Under the pieces are notes generated by a model, which saw only the letters and a list, made by a program, of their open reading frames with translations, did no database searches and was not told the DNA's origin. The position numbers and the translations under genes were made by a program. A stretch of DNA of 23,044 nucleotides, from NCBI GenBank assembly GCA_900553315.1, contig USCW01000009.1, forward strand, positions 1-23,044. Reading direction: 5' to 3'. Below are positions 1 through 8,011 of the stretch, in pieces. The stretch is from an uncultured Eubacteriales bacterium (GTDB taxonomy: Bacteria; Bacillota; Clostridia; Christensenellales; Aristaeellaceae). Position 1 is the first letter of the stretch, and every line of letters starts with the position of its first letter.

Positions 1-100
1 AGCGTAGCGCTGCTACGCTGCATTCCACTCCCGTTAGCCAGAGCGAAAAATTCGCAGCGCATCTTGGCGCATTCTCATTTGGAAATAGTATAAATCACAC
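1..100. repeat. Perfect 8-3-8 inverted repeat and repeat-like intergenic DNA
   Basis: Bases 1-19 form a perfect inverted repeat, AGCGTAGC-GCT-GCTACGCT. The following stretch contains CGAAAAATTC (about 44-53) and CTCATTTG (about 75-82), words that also occur near the right end of the inverted-repeat element at 11201-11364. This could be the tail of a related dispersed repeat cut by the window edge, or simply the terminator of a gene to the left. A weak promoter-like pair (TTGGCG at 64-69, TATAAA at 89-94, 19-nt spacer) lies in the same DNA and may serve the vanW-like gene. No protein-coding signal is visible before base 159. Confidence 0.35.
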
Positions 101-158
101 ACCCAGCCCTCCGCAGCAGCCGCTGTGCAAGGGCTGGAATCCATTTTGGAGGAATGAC

Positions 159-1886
159 ATGAGCAACATTTCGGGCGGAACGCAGCGCCCGCGCCGCAGC
201 CAGCAGACGCGCCTGACGGAAAAATTGGCGCCGGAGACGAAGCCGCGCCAGCCCGCCATGCGCCAGCCGAAGGGACGCTCACAGCGGCTGATAGAAGAGG
301 AAGCGCGCCGGAGCGCCCCGCCCAAAACGCGCGGCACCCCCACGGGCAAGCGTCCATCCGCGCCGAAGCGGAAAACGACACGCAAACCGCGCAAGGGGCG
401 CAAAAAGCGCAGCAGCACCTTCCTATGGCTGCTTGTCATGCTGATTTCACTGACGGGCACGGCGGGGCTGCTGCTGCTTGCCGCGCCGCAGATGCTGGGC
501 ATGGAGCTGGCGGGGCTGCCGACACTGGCTTTCGTCAACGGCAGCATCATCCGGTATGACGCAGAGCGAATCGCGAATTTCAATGAGGCGGTCGCGCTGG
601 TCAACACCGACCGCATTTTCCCCGGCGTGACGATTGATGGCATCAACGTTGGCGGAATGACCTGCGCGGACGCCGAAAGCGCCTTGGGGCAGGGCGGCGT
701 GGACAACAATAGCGTCCACCTGCATGTGGTGGCGGATGCGTACACCTACGACATCACGGGTTACGACGTGCCGCTCTACCGCAACGTGAGCGAGATGGCG
801 GCGGTTGCCTATGCCGCTGGGCGCGGGAACACAACCGCCCTGCGCGGTTCGGGGCGGACGCCGCTGAGCGAGCGCGTCGCGACGATTCGTGCGATGCAGC
901 AAAGCCCCGTGACGCTTCAGACGCAAATCACCTACGACCGCGATGCTGTGCGAAAAATCGCGGAGAATATCGCGGCGGATGTGACCTGCACGCCCGTCAA
1001 CGCGACGGTGGAGTCTTTTGACCCGGCGACGAAGCAGTTCACCTTCAACAGCGACATCAGCGGCGCGTATTTGGATGCCAACAGCGTCTATCAGACGCTC
1101 ACGGGCGTGCTGGACATGGGCAATTACACCGCCTCCCTGCGTTTGCAGTCGGACACGGTGCTGGCGGACGTGACAAAATCACAGATTGTGGGCAAGTTCG
1201 GGCGCATTTCCACCTACACGACGAAAACCACCAGCAATTCCAACCGCAACACGAACATCGACCTGTCCTGCCAAGCCATCAACGGCTATAAGGTTGCGCC
1301 GGGGGATACGTTCTCCTTCAATCAGGCGACGGGGCAGCGCACGGCGGCGAAGGGCTACAAGGAAGCAACAGCGATTTCCGGCGGGCAGAGCGTGCCGGAG
1401 GTGGGCGGCGGCGTATGCCAGACCAGCTCGACGCTCTTCAACGCCGTCGCGCGCGCGAATCTGGAAATCGTCTACCGCAGCCCGCACGCGTGGCCGAGTT
1501 CCTACGTCCAGAAGGGGATGGACGCGACGGTCAACTGGCCGAACCTGGACTTCAAGTTCAAGAACGATACCGAGTGGCCGATTTACATCGTCGCGAATTA
1601 TTCCAAGCAGAAGTGCACCGTCGAAATTTACGGGATGCTCCTGCCCGATGGCGTGTCGATTGACCTGGAAAGCACCGTCACGCGCACGATTGACCCGCCG
1701 AGCGACACCAAGTACGTCCAGAACACGAAACTCGCCGCCGGCACGCAGGAGACGACCATCAAAAAGCGCACTGGCTACGTCGTCGAAACCTACCAAATCT
1801 GGTATCAGAACGGCAAGGAAGTCGACCGCAAGCTGCTCTGTACGTCAACGTATAAGGCGTATCAGGAGACGGTGGAGTACAACTAA
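159..1886 (+). CDS. VanW-family envelope protein with C-terminal G5-like domain
   Basis: This 575-aa protein starts at ATG 159 behind a GGAGG site. Residues 1-86 are a very basic, proline-rich cytoplasmic tail. Residues about 87-109 are one transmembrane segment, leaving the rest outside the cell. Residues about 130-330 resemble the peptidoglycan-binding-4 repeats that often precede VanW. Residues about 346-492 are the VanW domain, with the family-typical pieces APGDTFSFN, GGGVCQTSSTLFNA and NDTEWPIYI. Residues about 505-575 look like a G5 domain. The VanW family is named from a vancomycin-resistance cluster but its biochemical role is not established; related clostridial proteins are thought to act on or bind the cell wall. 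The gene stands alone and ends in a strong terminator. Arginine is coded almost entirely by CGC, unlike most genes further right. Family call is firm, function is not. Confidence 0.9.
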   Translation: MSNISGGTQRPRRSQQTRLTEKLAPETKPRQPAMRQPKGRSQRLIEEEARRSAPPKTRGTPTGKRPSAPKRKTTRKPRKGRKKRSSTFLWLLVMLISLTGTAGLLLLAAPQMLGMELAGLPTLAFVNGSIIRYDAERIANFNEAVALVNTDRIFPGVTIDGINVGGMTCADAESALGQGGVDNNSVHLHVVADAYTYDITGYDVPLYRNVSEMAAVAYAAGRGNTTALRGSGRTPLSERVATIRAMQQSPVTLQTQITYDRDAVRKIAENIAADVTCTPVNATVESFDPATKQFTFNSDISGAYLDANSVYQTLTGVLDMGNYTASLRLQSDTVLADVTKSQIVGKFGRISTYTTKTTSNSNRNTNIDLSCQAINGYKVAPGDTFSFNQATGQRTAAKGYKEATAISGGQSVPEVGGGVCQTSSTLFNAVARANLEIVYRSPHAWPSSYVQKGMDATVNWPNLDFKFKNDTEWPIYIVANYSKQKCTVEIYGMLLPDGVSIDLESTVTRTIDPPSDTKYVQNTKLAAGTQETTIKKRTGYVVETYQIWYQNGKEVDRKLLCTSTYKAYQETVEYN

Positions 1887-1888
1887 AA

Positions 1889-1936
1889 AACCGCCCGGTT
1901 ATCTGCCAAACACAGATGTACCGGGCGGTTCTTTTT
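1889..1936 (+). terminator. Terminator of the vanW-like gene
   Basis: AACCGCCCGGT (1889-1899) pairs perfectly with ACCGGGCGGTT (1920-1930). The loop contains a second pairing (ATCTG/CAGAT), and CTTTTTG follows. It begins three bases after the TAA stop. Confidence 0.88.
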
Positions 1937-1981
1937 GCGTTTCGCGGAATCGCGAACAAATCATCGAATTCCGAATTCCCT

Positions 1982-2365
1982 TCAGTCTGCCGATGTGCTG
2001 ACGGACTTGTTCCGCACGAACAGAATCAGCGACTGCTCGTCACTGTCGTAGATGGTCGTCGCGCGGAGCGCCGTGCGCAGGAACATGTCGGAGATGTACA
2101 CTTCGCCGTTGTCCAGCCGGACGGCGCCGGATTCCATCGCAACTGCGCTGCCATCCACCATCACGGACAAACCGCTGTCCGTCTCGCGGATGACGACCGT
2201 GTAGCCTGCCGCGGACAGCACCCACACGCCGCTTTCGCTGACATCCAGCTGCCAGTCGTCGATGCACGCCGCCAGCTCGCGCAGGGACATGACCGGGCTG
2301 CCCACTGTGTTCACCCACAGGCTCGGACGGCGCGTGTAGCCCACGCCATCCTGCGTGACGGTCAT
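1982..2365 (-). pseudogene. 3' part of a stalk / copper-amine-oxidase-N-like protein, start missing
   Basis: On the minus strand a reading frame ends at TGA (1984-1982) and gives about 127 credible residues from ATG 2365. It carries paired patterns such as LWVNTVGSPVMSLRELAA and SVMVDGSAVAMESGAVRL, each followed by strand-rich sequence. This is the layout of copper amine oxidase N-terminal-like ('stalk') domains, which occur in exported clostridial proteins. There is no signal peptide and no ribosome binding site before ATG 2365. In the same frame the reading continues as non-family sequence, because the DNA upstream is already the carboxyltransferase gene on the other strand. I therefore read it as a 5'-truncated gene ending at the 2.35-kb junction. 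It could also be a short intact gene with an unseen start, but that looks unlikely. It converges with the vanW-like gene. Confidence 0.55.
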
Positions 2366-3721
2366 CAATCTCAGGCTGCCACACGGATGCGGACCGATGA
2401 GATGCTCCCTGCCTGCGATAAGTTGGACAAGGTAGGCTATTATTCTCTGGAGTGCTGGGGCGGTGCAACCTATGACGCTTGCATCCGTTTCCTGAATGAA
2501 GATCCATGGGAGCGTCTGCGCAAGCTGCGTAAGGCGTTGCCCAACACCAAGACCCAGATGCTGCTGCGTGGTCAGAACCTGCTGGGCTACCGTCCCTATT
2601 CGGACGACGTGGTGGAGTTCTTCGTGAAGAAGGCTGTGGAGAATGGTATTGACATTATCCGTTGCTTCGACGCGTTGAACGACCTGCGCAACATGGAAAC
2701 TGCCGTGAAGGCCACCAAGAAGTACGGTGGCATTGCGGAGATCGCTATGAGCTACACCGAGTCTCCCGTGCATAACGAGGACTACTTCGTGAAGCTGGCG
2801 CAGGGCATCGAGAAGATGGGCGCGGATGTGATCTGCATTAAGGACATGGCCAACCTGCTGCTGCCCTATAAGGCTTACAGCCTTGTGAAGCGGCTGAAGA
2901 AGGAAACCAGTCTGCCTATCGTGCTGCACACGCACAATACCACCGGTACTGGTGACATGGTGCTGCTGAAGGCTATCGAAGCGGGCGTAGACGTGGTGGA
3001 TACCTGCCTTAGCCCGTTGGCCAGCGGCACCTCTCAGCCCGCGACTGAGTCTCTGGTCGCTACGCTGAAGGGCACCGAGTATGATACCGGTTTTGACCTT
3101 GATTTGTTGGCGCAGCTGGCTGAGCATTTCCGCGGCGTGGCGGATCGTTTGACCAAGGATGGCTGGCGTGATCCTGCCCGCGTGCTGGGTGTGGATGTGA
3201 AGACCTTGCAGTATCAGGTTCCTGGCGGTATGCTGTCCAACCTGATTGGTCAGTTGAAGGCGGCCAACGCTATGGACAAGTATTATGAGGTGTTGGCTGA
3301 GGTACCGCGTGTTCGTAAGGACTTCGGCTATCCGCCGCTGGTAACGCCTACCTCCCAGATTGTGGGCACGCAGGCCGTGATGAACGTGCTGAATGGCGAG
3401 CGTTACAAGATGGTGTCCAAGGAAAGCAAGGGTCTGCTTCGCGGCGAGTACGGCAAGCTGCCTGCGCCCGTGAACGAGGAAGTGCGTAAGAAGTGCATCG
3501 GTAACGACAAGGTGATTACCTGCCGTTTTGCAGATACGCTGCCACCGGAGCTGGACAAGCTGCGTGAGGAAATGCGCGAGTGGTATCAGACCGAGGAGGA
3601 CGTGCTGACCTACGCTATGTTCCCCAAGGTCGCGCCCAAGTTCTTCGAGTATCGTCAGGCTAAGCAACTGAAGGTGGACAGCGGTATGCTGGACAAGAAG
3701 GATATGACGATGCCGGTGTAA
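2348..3721 (+). CDS. pycB: Biotin-dependent carboxyltransferase subunit (PycB / oxaloacetate decarboxylase alpha type), 5' truncated
   Basis: About 457 family-like residues are readable, beginning at ILRDGHQSQ (2348) and ending at the TAA at 3719-3721. The family transfers carboxyl groups between carboxybiotin and pyruvate/oxaloacetate in a TIM-barrel. Visible landmarks are the metal-site Asp in LRD, LECWGGATYDACIRFLNEDPWERL, LLRGQNLLGYR, the carbamylated-lysine motif CIKDMA (Lys codon at 2840), the metal-binding HTHN (His codons 2927 and 2933) and GTSQPATE. A PycB-type C-terminal domain follows, but there is no biotinyl-lysine domain, so a separate biotin carrier must exist elsewhere. The normal first 8-12 residues and start codon are absent. 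Upstream codons belong to the opposite-strand stalk gene, and the first in-frame ATG after the junction (2387) lacks a ribosome binding site. Pyruvate carboxylase B, oxaloacetate decarboxylase alpha and transcarboxylase 5S cannot be told apart here. Confidence 0.85.
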   Translation: MLRDGHQSQAATRMRTDEMLPACDKLDKVGYYSLECWGGATYDACIRFLNEDPWERLRKLRKALPNTKTQMLLRGQNLLGYRPYSDDVVEFFVKKAVENGIDIIRCFDALNDLRNMETAVKATKKYGGIAEIAMSYTESPVHNEDYFVKLAQGIEKMGADVICIKDMANLLLPYKAYSLVKRLKKETSLPIVLHTHNTTGTGDMVLLKAIEAGVDVVDTCLSPLASGTSQPATESLVATLKGTEYDTGFDLDLLAQLAEHFRGVADRLTKDGWRDPARVLGVDVKTLQYQVPGGMLSNLIGQLKAANAMDKYYEVLAEVPRVRKDFGYPPLVTPTSQIVGTQAVMNVLNGERYKMVSKESKGLLRGEYGKLPAPVNEEVRKKCIGNDKVITCRFADTLPPELDKLREEMREWYQTEEDVLTYAMFPKVAPKFFEYRQAKQLKVDSGMLDKKDMTMPV

Positions 3722-3748
3722 ACCCTGTTGTAAGAAACCATAGGAAGA

Positions 3749-3788
3749 CCCGCAATTCATCTTTTTGAATGAATTGCGGGCTTTTCTT
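3749..3788 (+). terminator. Terminator of the carboxyltransferase gene
   Basis: CCCGCAATTCAT (3749-3760) and ATGAATTGCGGG (3769-3780) form a perfect 12-bp stem with an 8-base loop, followed by CTTTTCTT. Confidence 0.9.
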
Positions 3789-3792
3789 ATAT

Positions 3793-3831
3793 GAAAAGAG
3801 CCATGCTGCAATTCATTTGCAGCATGGCTCT
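3793..3831 (-). terminator. Terminator of ftsH
   Basis: A perfect 15-bp inverted repeat (3797-3811 with 3817-3831, 5-base loop) lies 20 bases beyond the ftsH stop codon. Read on the minus strand it is followed by TTTT. It stands back to back with the terminator of the convergent gene. Confidence 0.88.
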
Positions 3832-3851
3832 AACATCAACATATTGATTCT

Positions 3852-5699
3852 TTATTTCTTCTCGGCAGCTTGCTGGTTATTTAGAATCGCCATGAATTCT
3901 TCCCCGGTAATGGTTTCCTTTTCGAGCAGGAAAGCAGCTAGTTCATGGAGCTTAGGCTCGTCGGCCTTCAGGATAGCCGTTGCACGCTTGTGAGCGACAC
4001 GGATAATTTCCATAACCTCATTGTCGATCTTTGAGGCGGTTTCAGCGGAGCATTGCAGCGTTGTATCGCCGGACAGATACTGATTGTTGGCAATTTCCAG
4101 CGCCGTCATGTCGAAGTTATCGCTCATGCCATAGCGTGTGACCATCATGCGGGCAATCTTTGTGGCTTGCTCAATGTCATTGCTGGCACCTGTCGTTACC
4201 TTGCCGAAGATCAACTCTTCTGCCGCACGACCACCAGTCAGCGTAGCAACCTTGTTGAGCAGTTCTTCCTTCGTCATCAGGAAATGTTCATCCTCATCTA
4301 CCTGCATGGTGTAGCCCAGCGCACCGGAGGTACGGGGGATAATGGTAATCTTGTGTACGGGTGCAGAAGCCTTTTGACGGGCCGCAACCAGCGCATGTCC
4401 AATTTCGTGGTAGGAGACGATCTTGCGTTCTTCGGGGCTGATGACCGCACCCTTGCGCTGATAACCGGCCATGACCGTTTCGATGGCCTCTTCCAGGTCT
4501 TTTTGCTCAACCTGCTGACGGTTATCCTTTACAGCCAGCAGAGCAGCTTCGTTGACAATGTTTGCCAGCTCTGCACCGGAGGTGCCGCTGGTAGCCAGAG
4601 CGATGGTGCGCCAATTGACATTGGACGAAATCTTCACGTCTTTGGCATGTACCTTCAGGATCGCCTCGCGGCCTTGCAGGTCGGGAAGCTCCACAGGTAC
4701 GCGGCGGTCGAAACGTCCAGGACGAAGCAACGCCTTATCCAAGCTTTCGGGACGGTTTGTTGCAGCCAGAATCACAACACCCTTGCTGCCATCAAAGCCG
4801 TCCATTTCTGTCAACAGCTGATTCAGCGTCTGCTCACGTTCATCATTGCCGCCCATGGGGCTGGTATCGCGCTTCTTGCCGATTGCGTCGATTTCATCAA
4901 TGAATACGATGCAAGGAGCCTTTTCCTGCGCCTGCTTGAACAGGTCGCGGACACGCGCTGCACCCATGCCGACGAACATCTCCACGAATTCAGAACCGGA
5001 AATGGAGAAGAAGGGTACATTGGCTTCACCGGCCACAGCCTTTGCCAGCAGGGTTTTACCGGTACCGGGAGGGCCTACAAGCAGCACACCCTTGGGCAGC
5101 TTTGCGCCGATGGCGGTGTACTTCTCAGGATTGTGCAGGAAGTCCACGATCTCTTTCAGAGCAGCCTTGGCCTCATCTTCACCAGCAACGTTCGCAAAGG
5201 ATATACCGGTTTGTGCGGCAACGTAAACCTTTGCGTTGCTCTTGCCAAAGGACATCGCTCCTGCGCCACCGCCCATACGCTTGGACATCTGCCGCATCAG
5301 CAGTTGGCCGATAGCGATGAACAGAACCATGGGCAGAATCCACGTCATCAGGAACTCAAGCAGAGGCGAATTCTGCGTAGGGATGGACTTGGCAAAGTCC
5401 ACGCCTGCGCTGCGCATCCGCTCTACCAGCTGATCGTCATCAATGCGGCCTGTCGTGTAGATGCCTTGCTTACCGTCTGTTGTGGCCAAGAAGGTAATGG
5501 CATCGTCCTCAATTTCGGCCTGCGTGATGCACTTCTTATCCAACATGTCGAGAAATTCACTATACGATACCTCGCTGATGGACGCTTTGTAGATGGAAGG
5601 CATGACCAGCGCATTGAGCAGGATCAAAACCAGCATGGCAATGCAGTAGTAGAAAATAAGTGGTTTCTTCGGGGGCTTGACCTCATTATTGGGGTTCAT
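3852..5699 (-). CDS. ftsH: ATP-dependent zinc metalloprotease FtsH
   Basis: This 615-aa protein is a membrane-anchored AAA+ protease that extracts and degrades misfolded membrane proteins and selected soluble substrates as a hexamer. A short basic N-terminus leads into TM1 (about 14-34). The extracytoplasmic domain (about 38-111) is followed by TM2 (about 113-134). The AAA+ module has Walker A GPPGTGKT (209-216), Walker B VFIDEID, the pore motif region EFVEMFVG and the second-region-of-homology stretch RPGRFDRR. The zinc site is HEIGH (431-435), where the common form is HEAGH; both His and the Glu are kept. A downstream TTGASNDIEQAT carries the third zinc ligand. Length is typical. ATG 5699 follows AGAGAGGAGG on the minus strand. 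It is transcribed alone, divergently from galT. Confidence 0.97.
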   Translation of the reverse strand: MNPNNEVKPPKKPLIFYYCIAMLVLILLNALVMPSIYKASISEVSYSEFLDMLDKKCITQAEIEDDAITFLATTDGKQGIYTTGRIDDDQLVERMRSAGVDFAKSIPTQNSPLLEFLMTWILPMVLFIAIGQLLMRQMSKRMGGGAGAMSFGKSNAKVYVAAQTGISFANVAGEDEAKAALKEIVDFLHNPEKYTAIGAKLPKGVLLVGPPGTGKTLLAKAVAGEANVPFFSISGSEFVEMFVGMGAARVRDLFKQAQEKAPCIVFIDEIDAIGKKRDTSPMGGNDEREQTLNQLLTEMDGFDGSKGVVILAATNRPESLDKALLRPGRFDRRVPVELPDLQGREAILKVHAKDVKISSNVNWRTIALATSGTSGAELANIVNEAALLAVKDNRQQVEQKDLEEAIETVMAGYQRKGAVISPEERKIVSYHEIGHALVAARQKASAPVHKITIIPRTSGALGYTMQVDEDEHFLMTKEELLNKVATLTGGRAAEELIFGKVTTGASNDIEQATKIARMMVTRYGMSDNFDMTALEIANNQYLSGDTTLQCSAETASKIDNEVMEIIRVAHKRATAILKADEPKLHELAAFLLEKETITGEEFMAILNNQQAAEKK

Positions 5700-5749
5700 G
5701 GAAAACCTCCTCTCTAAAAGCGGAAACGATCAACATGAGCCTGCGCCGA

Positions 5750-5778
5750 TTGACACAATTTCCTTTCTCCATTATAAT
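5750..5778 (+). promoter_or_regulatory. Consensus sigma-A promoter of galT
   Basis: TTGACA (5750-5755), a 17-nt spacer and TATAAT (5773-5778) match the vegetative promoter consensus at all 12 positions. The expected transcript start is near 5785, about 55 nt before the galT ATG. Confidence 0.9.
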
Positions 5779-5799
5779 ATAAAAATGATAGTGCGTCAC
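5771..5799 (-). promoter_or_regulatory. Probable ftsH promoter overlapping the galT promoter
   Basis: On the minus strand TATAAT (5776-5771) lies 17 nt downstream of GTGACG (5799-5794). The two divergent -10 boxes share bases, so polymerase binding in one direction should exclude the other. The transcript would start about 65 nt before the ftsH ATG. Confidence 0.55.
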
Positions 5800-5800
5800 G

Positions 5801-5817
5801 ACAATTTTGAAAATTGT
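5801..5817. promoter_or_regulatory. Operator-like perfect palindrome in the galT leader
   Basis: ACAATTTT (5801-5808), one G, then AAAATTGT (5810-5817) form a perfect 8-1-8 inverted repeat. It lies between the expected galT transcript start and its ribosome binding site, and just upstream of the ftsH -35 box. The position suits a repressor of galT. No regulator gene is adjacent, so the binding protein is unknown. Confidence 0.45.
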
Positions 5818-5840
5818 GGCACAGAAAAGAGGAACACCGC

Positions 5841-7376
5841 ATGGCTTGGTCCGAAGATGTCACCCAGACGATTGAAACCTTGCTAACCTACGCCGAACGG
5901 AAGTCGCTTATTGAGCCCTTGGATCGTCCTTATTGCAGAAATCTTCTGCTGGACGTGATGGGAATGCAGGCCCCCGCGGAGAATGTGTGTGCAGAAGAGC
6001 ATATCCCGGAAACGGCTACGCAACTGTTGAAGCGTCTATGCGACGCAGCTGTGGAAAAGGAGCTTATCGAGGATCTGACCTCGTCCCGGGATTTGTTTTC
6101 GGCACGGCTGATGGGCTGTGTTACGCCCGCACCTGCGCAGGTACGGACACGATTCCAAGAACTGGTGGCGGCGGGAAAGCCTGAAGAGGCTACGCAGGAG
6201 TTCTATGAAATGTGCCGCGCCTGTGATTATATTAAGGTAGACGCGATTGCACAGAACATCCGCTATTTTGCGGACAGCCCTTGTGGTGAACTGGAGATTA
6301 CGATTAACCTCAGCAAGCCTGAAAAGGATCCTCGTGAGATTGCCAAGCTGAAGAACGCGCCTAGCGTGGGGTATCCCAAATGTATGCTGTGCGTAGAGAA
6401 TCCCGGCTATGCAGGAAGAAGTAATTTCCCGGCGCGTCAGAATCACCGCATTGTGCCGCTGACGCTGGCGGGGGATCCGTGGTTTATTCAGTATTCACCG
6501 TATTTGTATTATCCGGAGCATTGCATTGTTTTTAATAGTCAGCATGTGCCCATGAAGATTTCTCGCGGAACCTTTGAGCGGTTGTTCAGCTTTGTGGAGC
6601 AGTTTCCACACTATTTCTTGGGCTCGAATGCCGATCTGCCCATTGTGGGCGGTTCGATTCTGAATCACGACCATTTTCAAGGCGGACATTATATGTTTCC
6701 CATGGATAAGGCGTCGATTCGCTGCAAGCTGACCAGCCCCGATCCCGAGGTCGATGCGGCGATTCTGGATTGGCCTATGTCTGCGGTTGCGCTGACGGGT
6801 ACGTTGCCGGAGCATTTGATTGATGCGGCGGACAAGCTATTGACGGCATGGCGCGGATACAGCGACCCGACCTGCGGTATTTATGCGGAAACGGATAGTC
6901 AGCCTCATAACACGATTACGCCGATTCTGCGGAAGGTGGATGGCAAGTATCGTCTGCTGCTGGTGCTTCGCAACAATCGTACTAGTGAGGAGCATCCGTT
7001 GGGGATTTTCCATCCGCATGAGCCGTTGCATCACATTAAAAAGGAAAATATCGGTCTGATTGAAGTGATGGGCTTGTTCATCCTTCCGGGACGGCTCAAG
7101 AACGAGCTGAAGCAGTTGGAGCCTTACCTGACCGGCACACAGCCGCTGGTTGCGCCCCAGGAGGGGGAGGCTACCTACAAGCATTGGCCGTGGGTGCAGG
7201 ATATTGTGAATAGGCGTGGTATATGCGGCAGCACAGAAGAGGCGGAGCAGATTCTGCGTGAGGAGGTTGCGACGGTCTGCGCGCAGGTGCTGGCAGATGC
7301 GGGTGTTTACAAGCAGGATGCCGCAGGTCTTGCAGGAATGAAGCGATTCTTGGCAACGCTGGGCTATACGGAATAA
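5841..7376 (+). CDS. galT: UDP-glucose--hexose-1-phosphate uridylyltransferase, class II
   Basis: This 511-aa protein exchanges UMP between UDP-glucose and galactose-1-phosphate in the Leloir pathway in the cytoplasm. The length, far above the roughly 350 aa of class I enzymes, marks the Firmicutes class II family. Recognisable stretches are CMLCVENPGYAGR, GSNADLPIVGG and the active-site region NHDHFQGG (His276-Asp277-His278-Phe279-Gln280), plus late PQEGEATYKHWPW-type sequence. ATG 5841 is chosen because AGAGGAA lies just upstream; the frame can be read 27 bases further back, but that extension has no ribosome binding site. No galK or galE is next to it, which is unusual for this gene. It has its own consensus promoter with a palindrome in the leader, so regulated expression is likely. 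Confidence 0.94.
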   Translation: MAWSEDVTQTIETLLTYAERKSLIEPLDRPYCRNLLLDVMGMQAPAENVCAEEHIPETATQLLKRLCDAAVEKELIEDLTSSRDLFSARLMGCVTPAPAQVRTRFQELVAAGKPEEATQEFYEMCRACDYIKVDAIAQNIRYFADSPCGELEITINLSKPEKDPREIAKLKNAPSVGYPKCMLCVENPGYAGRSNFPARQNHRIVPLTLAGDPWFIQYSPYLYYPEHCIVFNSQHVPMKISRGTFERLFSFVEQFPHYFLGSNADLPIVGGSILNHDHFQGGHYMFPMDKASIRCKLTSPDPEVDAAILDWPMSAVALTGTLPEHLIDAADKLLTAWRGYSDPTCGIYAETDSQPHNTITPILRKVDGKYRLLLVLRNNRTSEEHPLGIFHPHEPLHHIKKENIGLIEVMGLFILPGRLKNELKQLEPYLTGTQPLVAPQEGEATYKHWPWVQDIVNRRGICGSTEEAEQILREEVATVCAQVLADAGVYKQDAAGLAGMKRFLATLGYTE

Positions 7377-7415
7377 GATAAAAGGAGAGGATTGAAAATG
7401 TCCTCTCCTTTTATC
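7377..7415. terminator. Bidirectional terminator between galT and tspO
   Basis: GATAAAAGGAGAGGA (7377-7391) and TCCTCTCCTTTTATC (7401-7415) form a perfect 15-bp stem with a 9-base loop. It starts directly after the galT stop and ends 21 bases from the tspO stop. The TTTT on either strand lies inside the stem ends, so it can serve both convergent genes. Confidence 0.88.
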
Positions 7416-7436
7416 TGGCAAGGTCAGCAAGGATTA

Positions 7437-7928
7437 TCAGGCGGGGTTCATTCGGGCAATAGAGAAGTTCAGCACCGCTGCAAAAGCAAGCCACATAAGA
7501 TAGGGAATGAATAGTCCTCCGGCCAGCTTGCTGTGACGGTAAAAGTATAGACATACCGTCAGCGCTAATGCCCAGAGCAGAAGCAGCCAAACGAAGGAAA
7601 GCCCTAAGGCCTTTTGCACAAAGAACAGAATGGGCCAGATGACATTCACGAGCAGTTGAACAAAGTACAGCGCTATGGCTGGAAGCGGATGCGGCGGACG
7701 AGCACGCAGATAGAACCATGTGGCAACAGCCATTGTAGGATACAGAATGCTCCAGACAACAGGGAAGACCCAGCCGGGCGGCGCAAAGGGCGGGAGTGTT
7801 AATTCCTGATAAATATCCATGCTGTTGCGGGTAAGAAAGGCGGATATTCCTGCGAGCCCAAGCGTGATGATTAGCAGTACGACCAACGAACGCCAGGTAA
7901 CGGGCTTTTCAGCGACGTTTTTCTTCAT
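7437..7928 (-). CDS. tspO: TspO/MBR family membrane protein
   Basis: This 163-aa protein is homologous to bacterial tryptophan-rich sensory proteins, which bind porphyrins and affect tetrapyrrole and stress responses; the exact bacterial role differs by species. Five hydrophobic segments are readable. The signature runs LPPFAPPGWVFPVVWSILY (about residues 42-60), followed later by VNVIWPILFF and ending with an LNFSIARMNP tail typical of the family. ATG 7928 is chosen because AAGGAGG lies 8 bases upstream on the minus strand; longer versions run into leader hairpins. It is a single gene with a long structured leader that includes a terminator-like hairpin, which suggests attenuation. Confidence 0.92.
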   Translation of the reverse strand: MKKNVAEKPVTWRSLVVLLIITLGLAGISAFLTRNSMDIYQELTLPPFAPPGWVFPVVWSILYPTMAVATWFYLRARPPHPLPAIALYFVQLLVNVIWPILFFVQKALGLSFVWLLLLWALALTVCLYFYRHSKLAGGLFIPYLMWLAFAAVLNFSIARMNPA

Positions 7929-7973
7929 GTGGCAAGCCTCCTTGGCAATAAGGTACGCCGCGAAGCCGAAAGT

Positions 7974-8011
7974 ATGCAAAAAACGTTCGAGGCGGGAGAG
8001 AAAACCTCGAA
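7974..8011 (-). terminator. Terminator-like hairpin inside the tspO leader (possible attenuator)
   Basis: Read on the minus strand, GTTCGAGG and CCTCGAAC form an 8-bp perfect stem around a 12-base loop, followed directly by GTTTTTTG. It lies about 50 bases upstream of the tspO start codon, with no minus-strand gene ahead of it that it could be terminating. A premature-termination switch is the simplest reading. I did not recognise a known riboswitch class in the upstream sequence. Confidence 0.5.

Noticed and set aside
1916..2347. N-terminal extension of the carboxyltransferase frame back to ATG 1916
   Set aside because: It runs through the vanW terminator and is the antisense of the stalk-domain gene; the residues are not family-like and no internal ATG or binding site supports it.
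2366..3811. Very long minus-strand open frame continuing the stalk gene through the carboxyltransferase
   Set aside because: The translation is Leu/His/Gln-rich antisense sequence without any domain; it is the shadow of the plus-strand gene.
4053..5717. 554-residue plus-strand frame opposite ftsH
   Set aside because: It is a shadow of a certain gene: the cysteine/histidine-rich translation shows no domain and no ribosome binding site.
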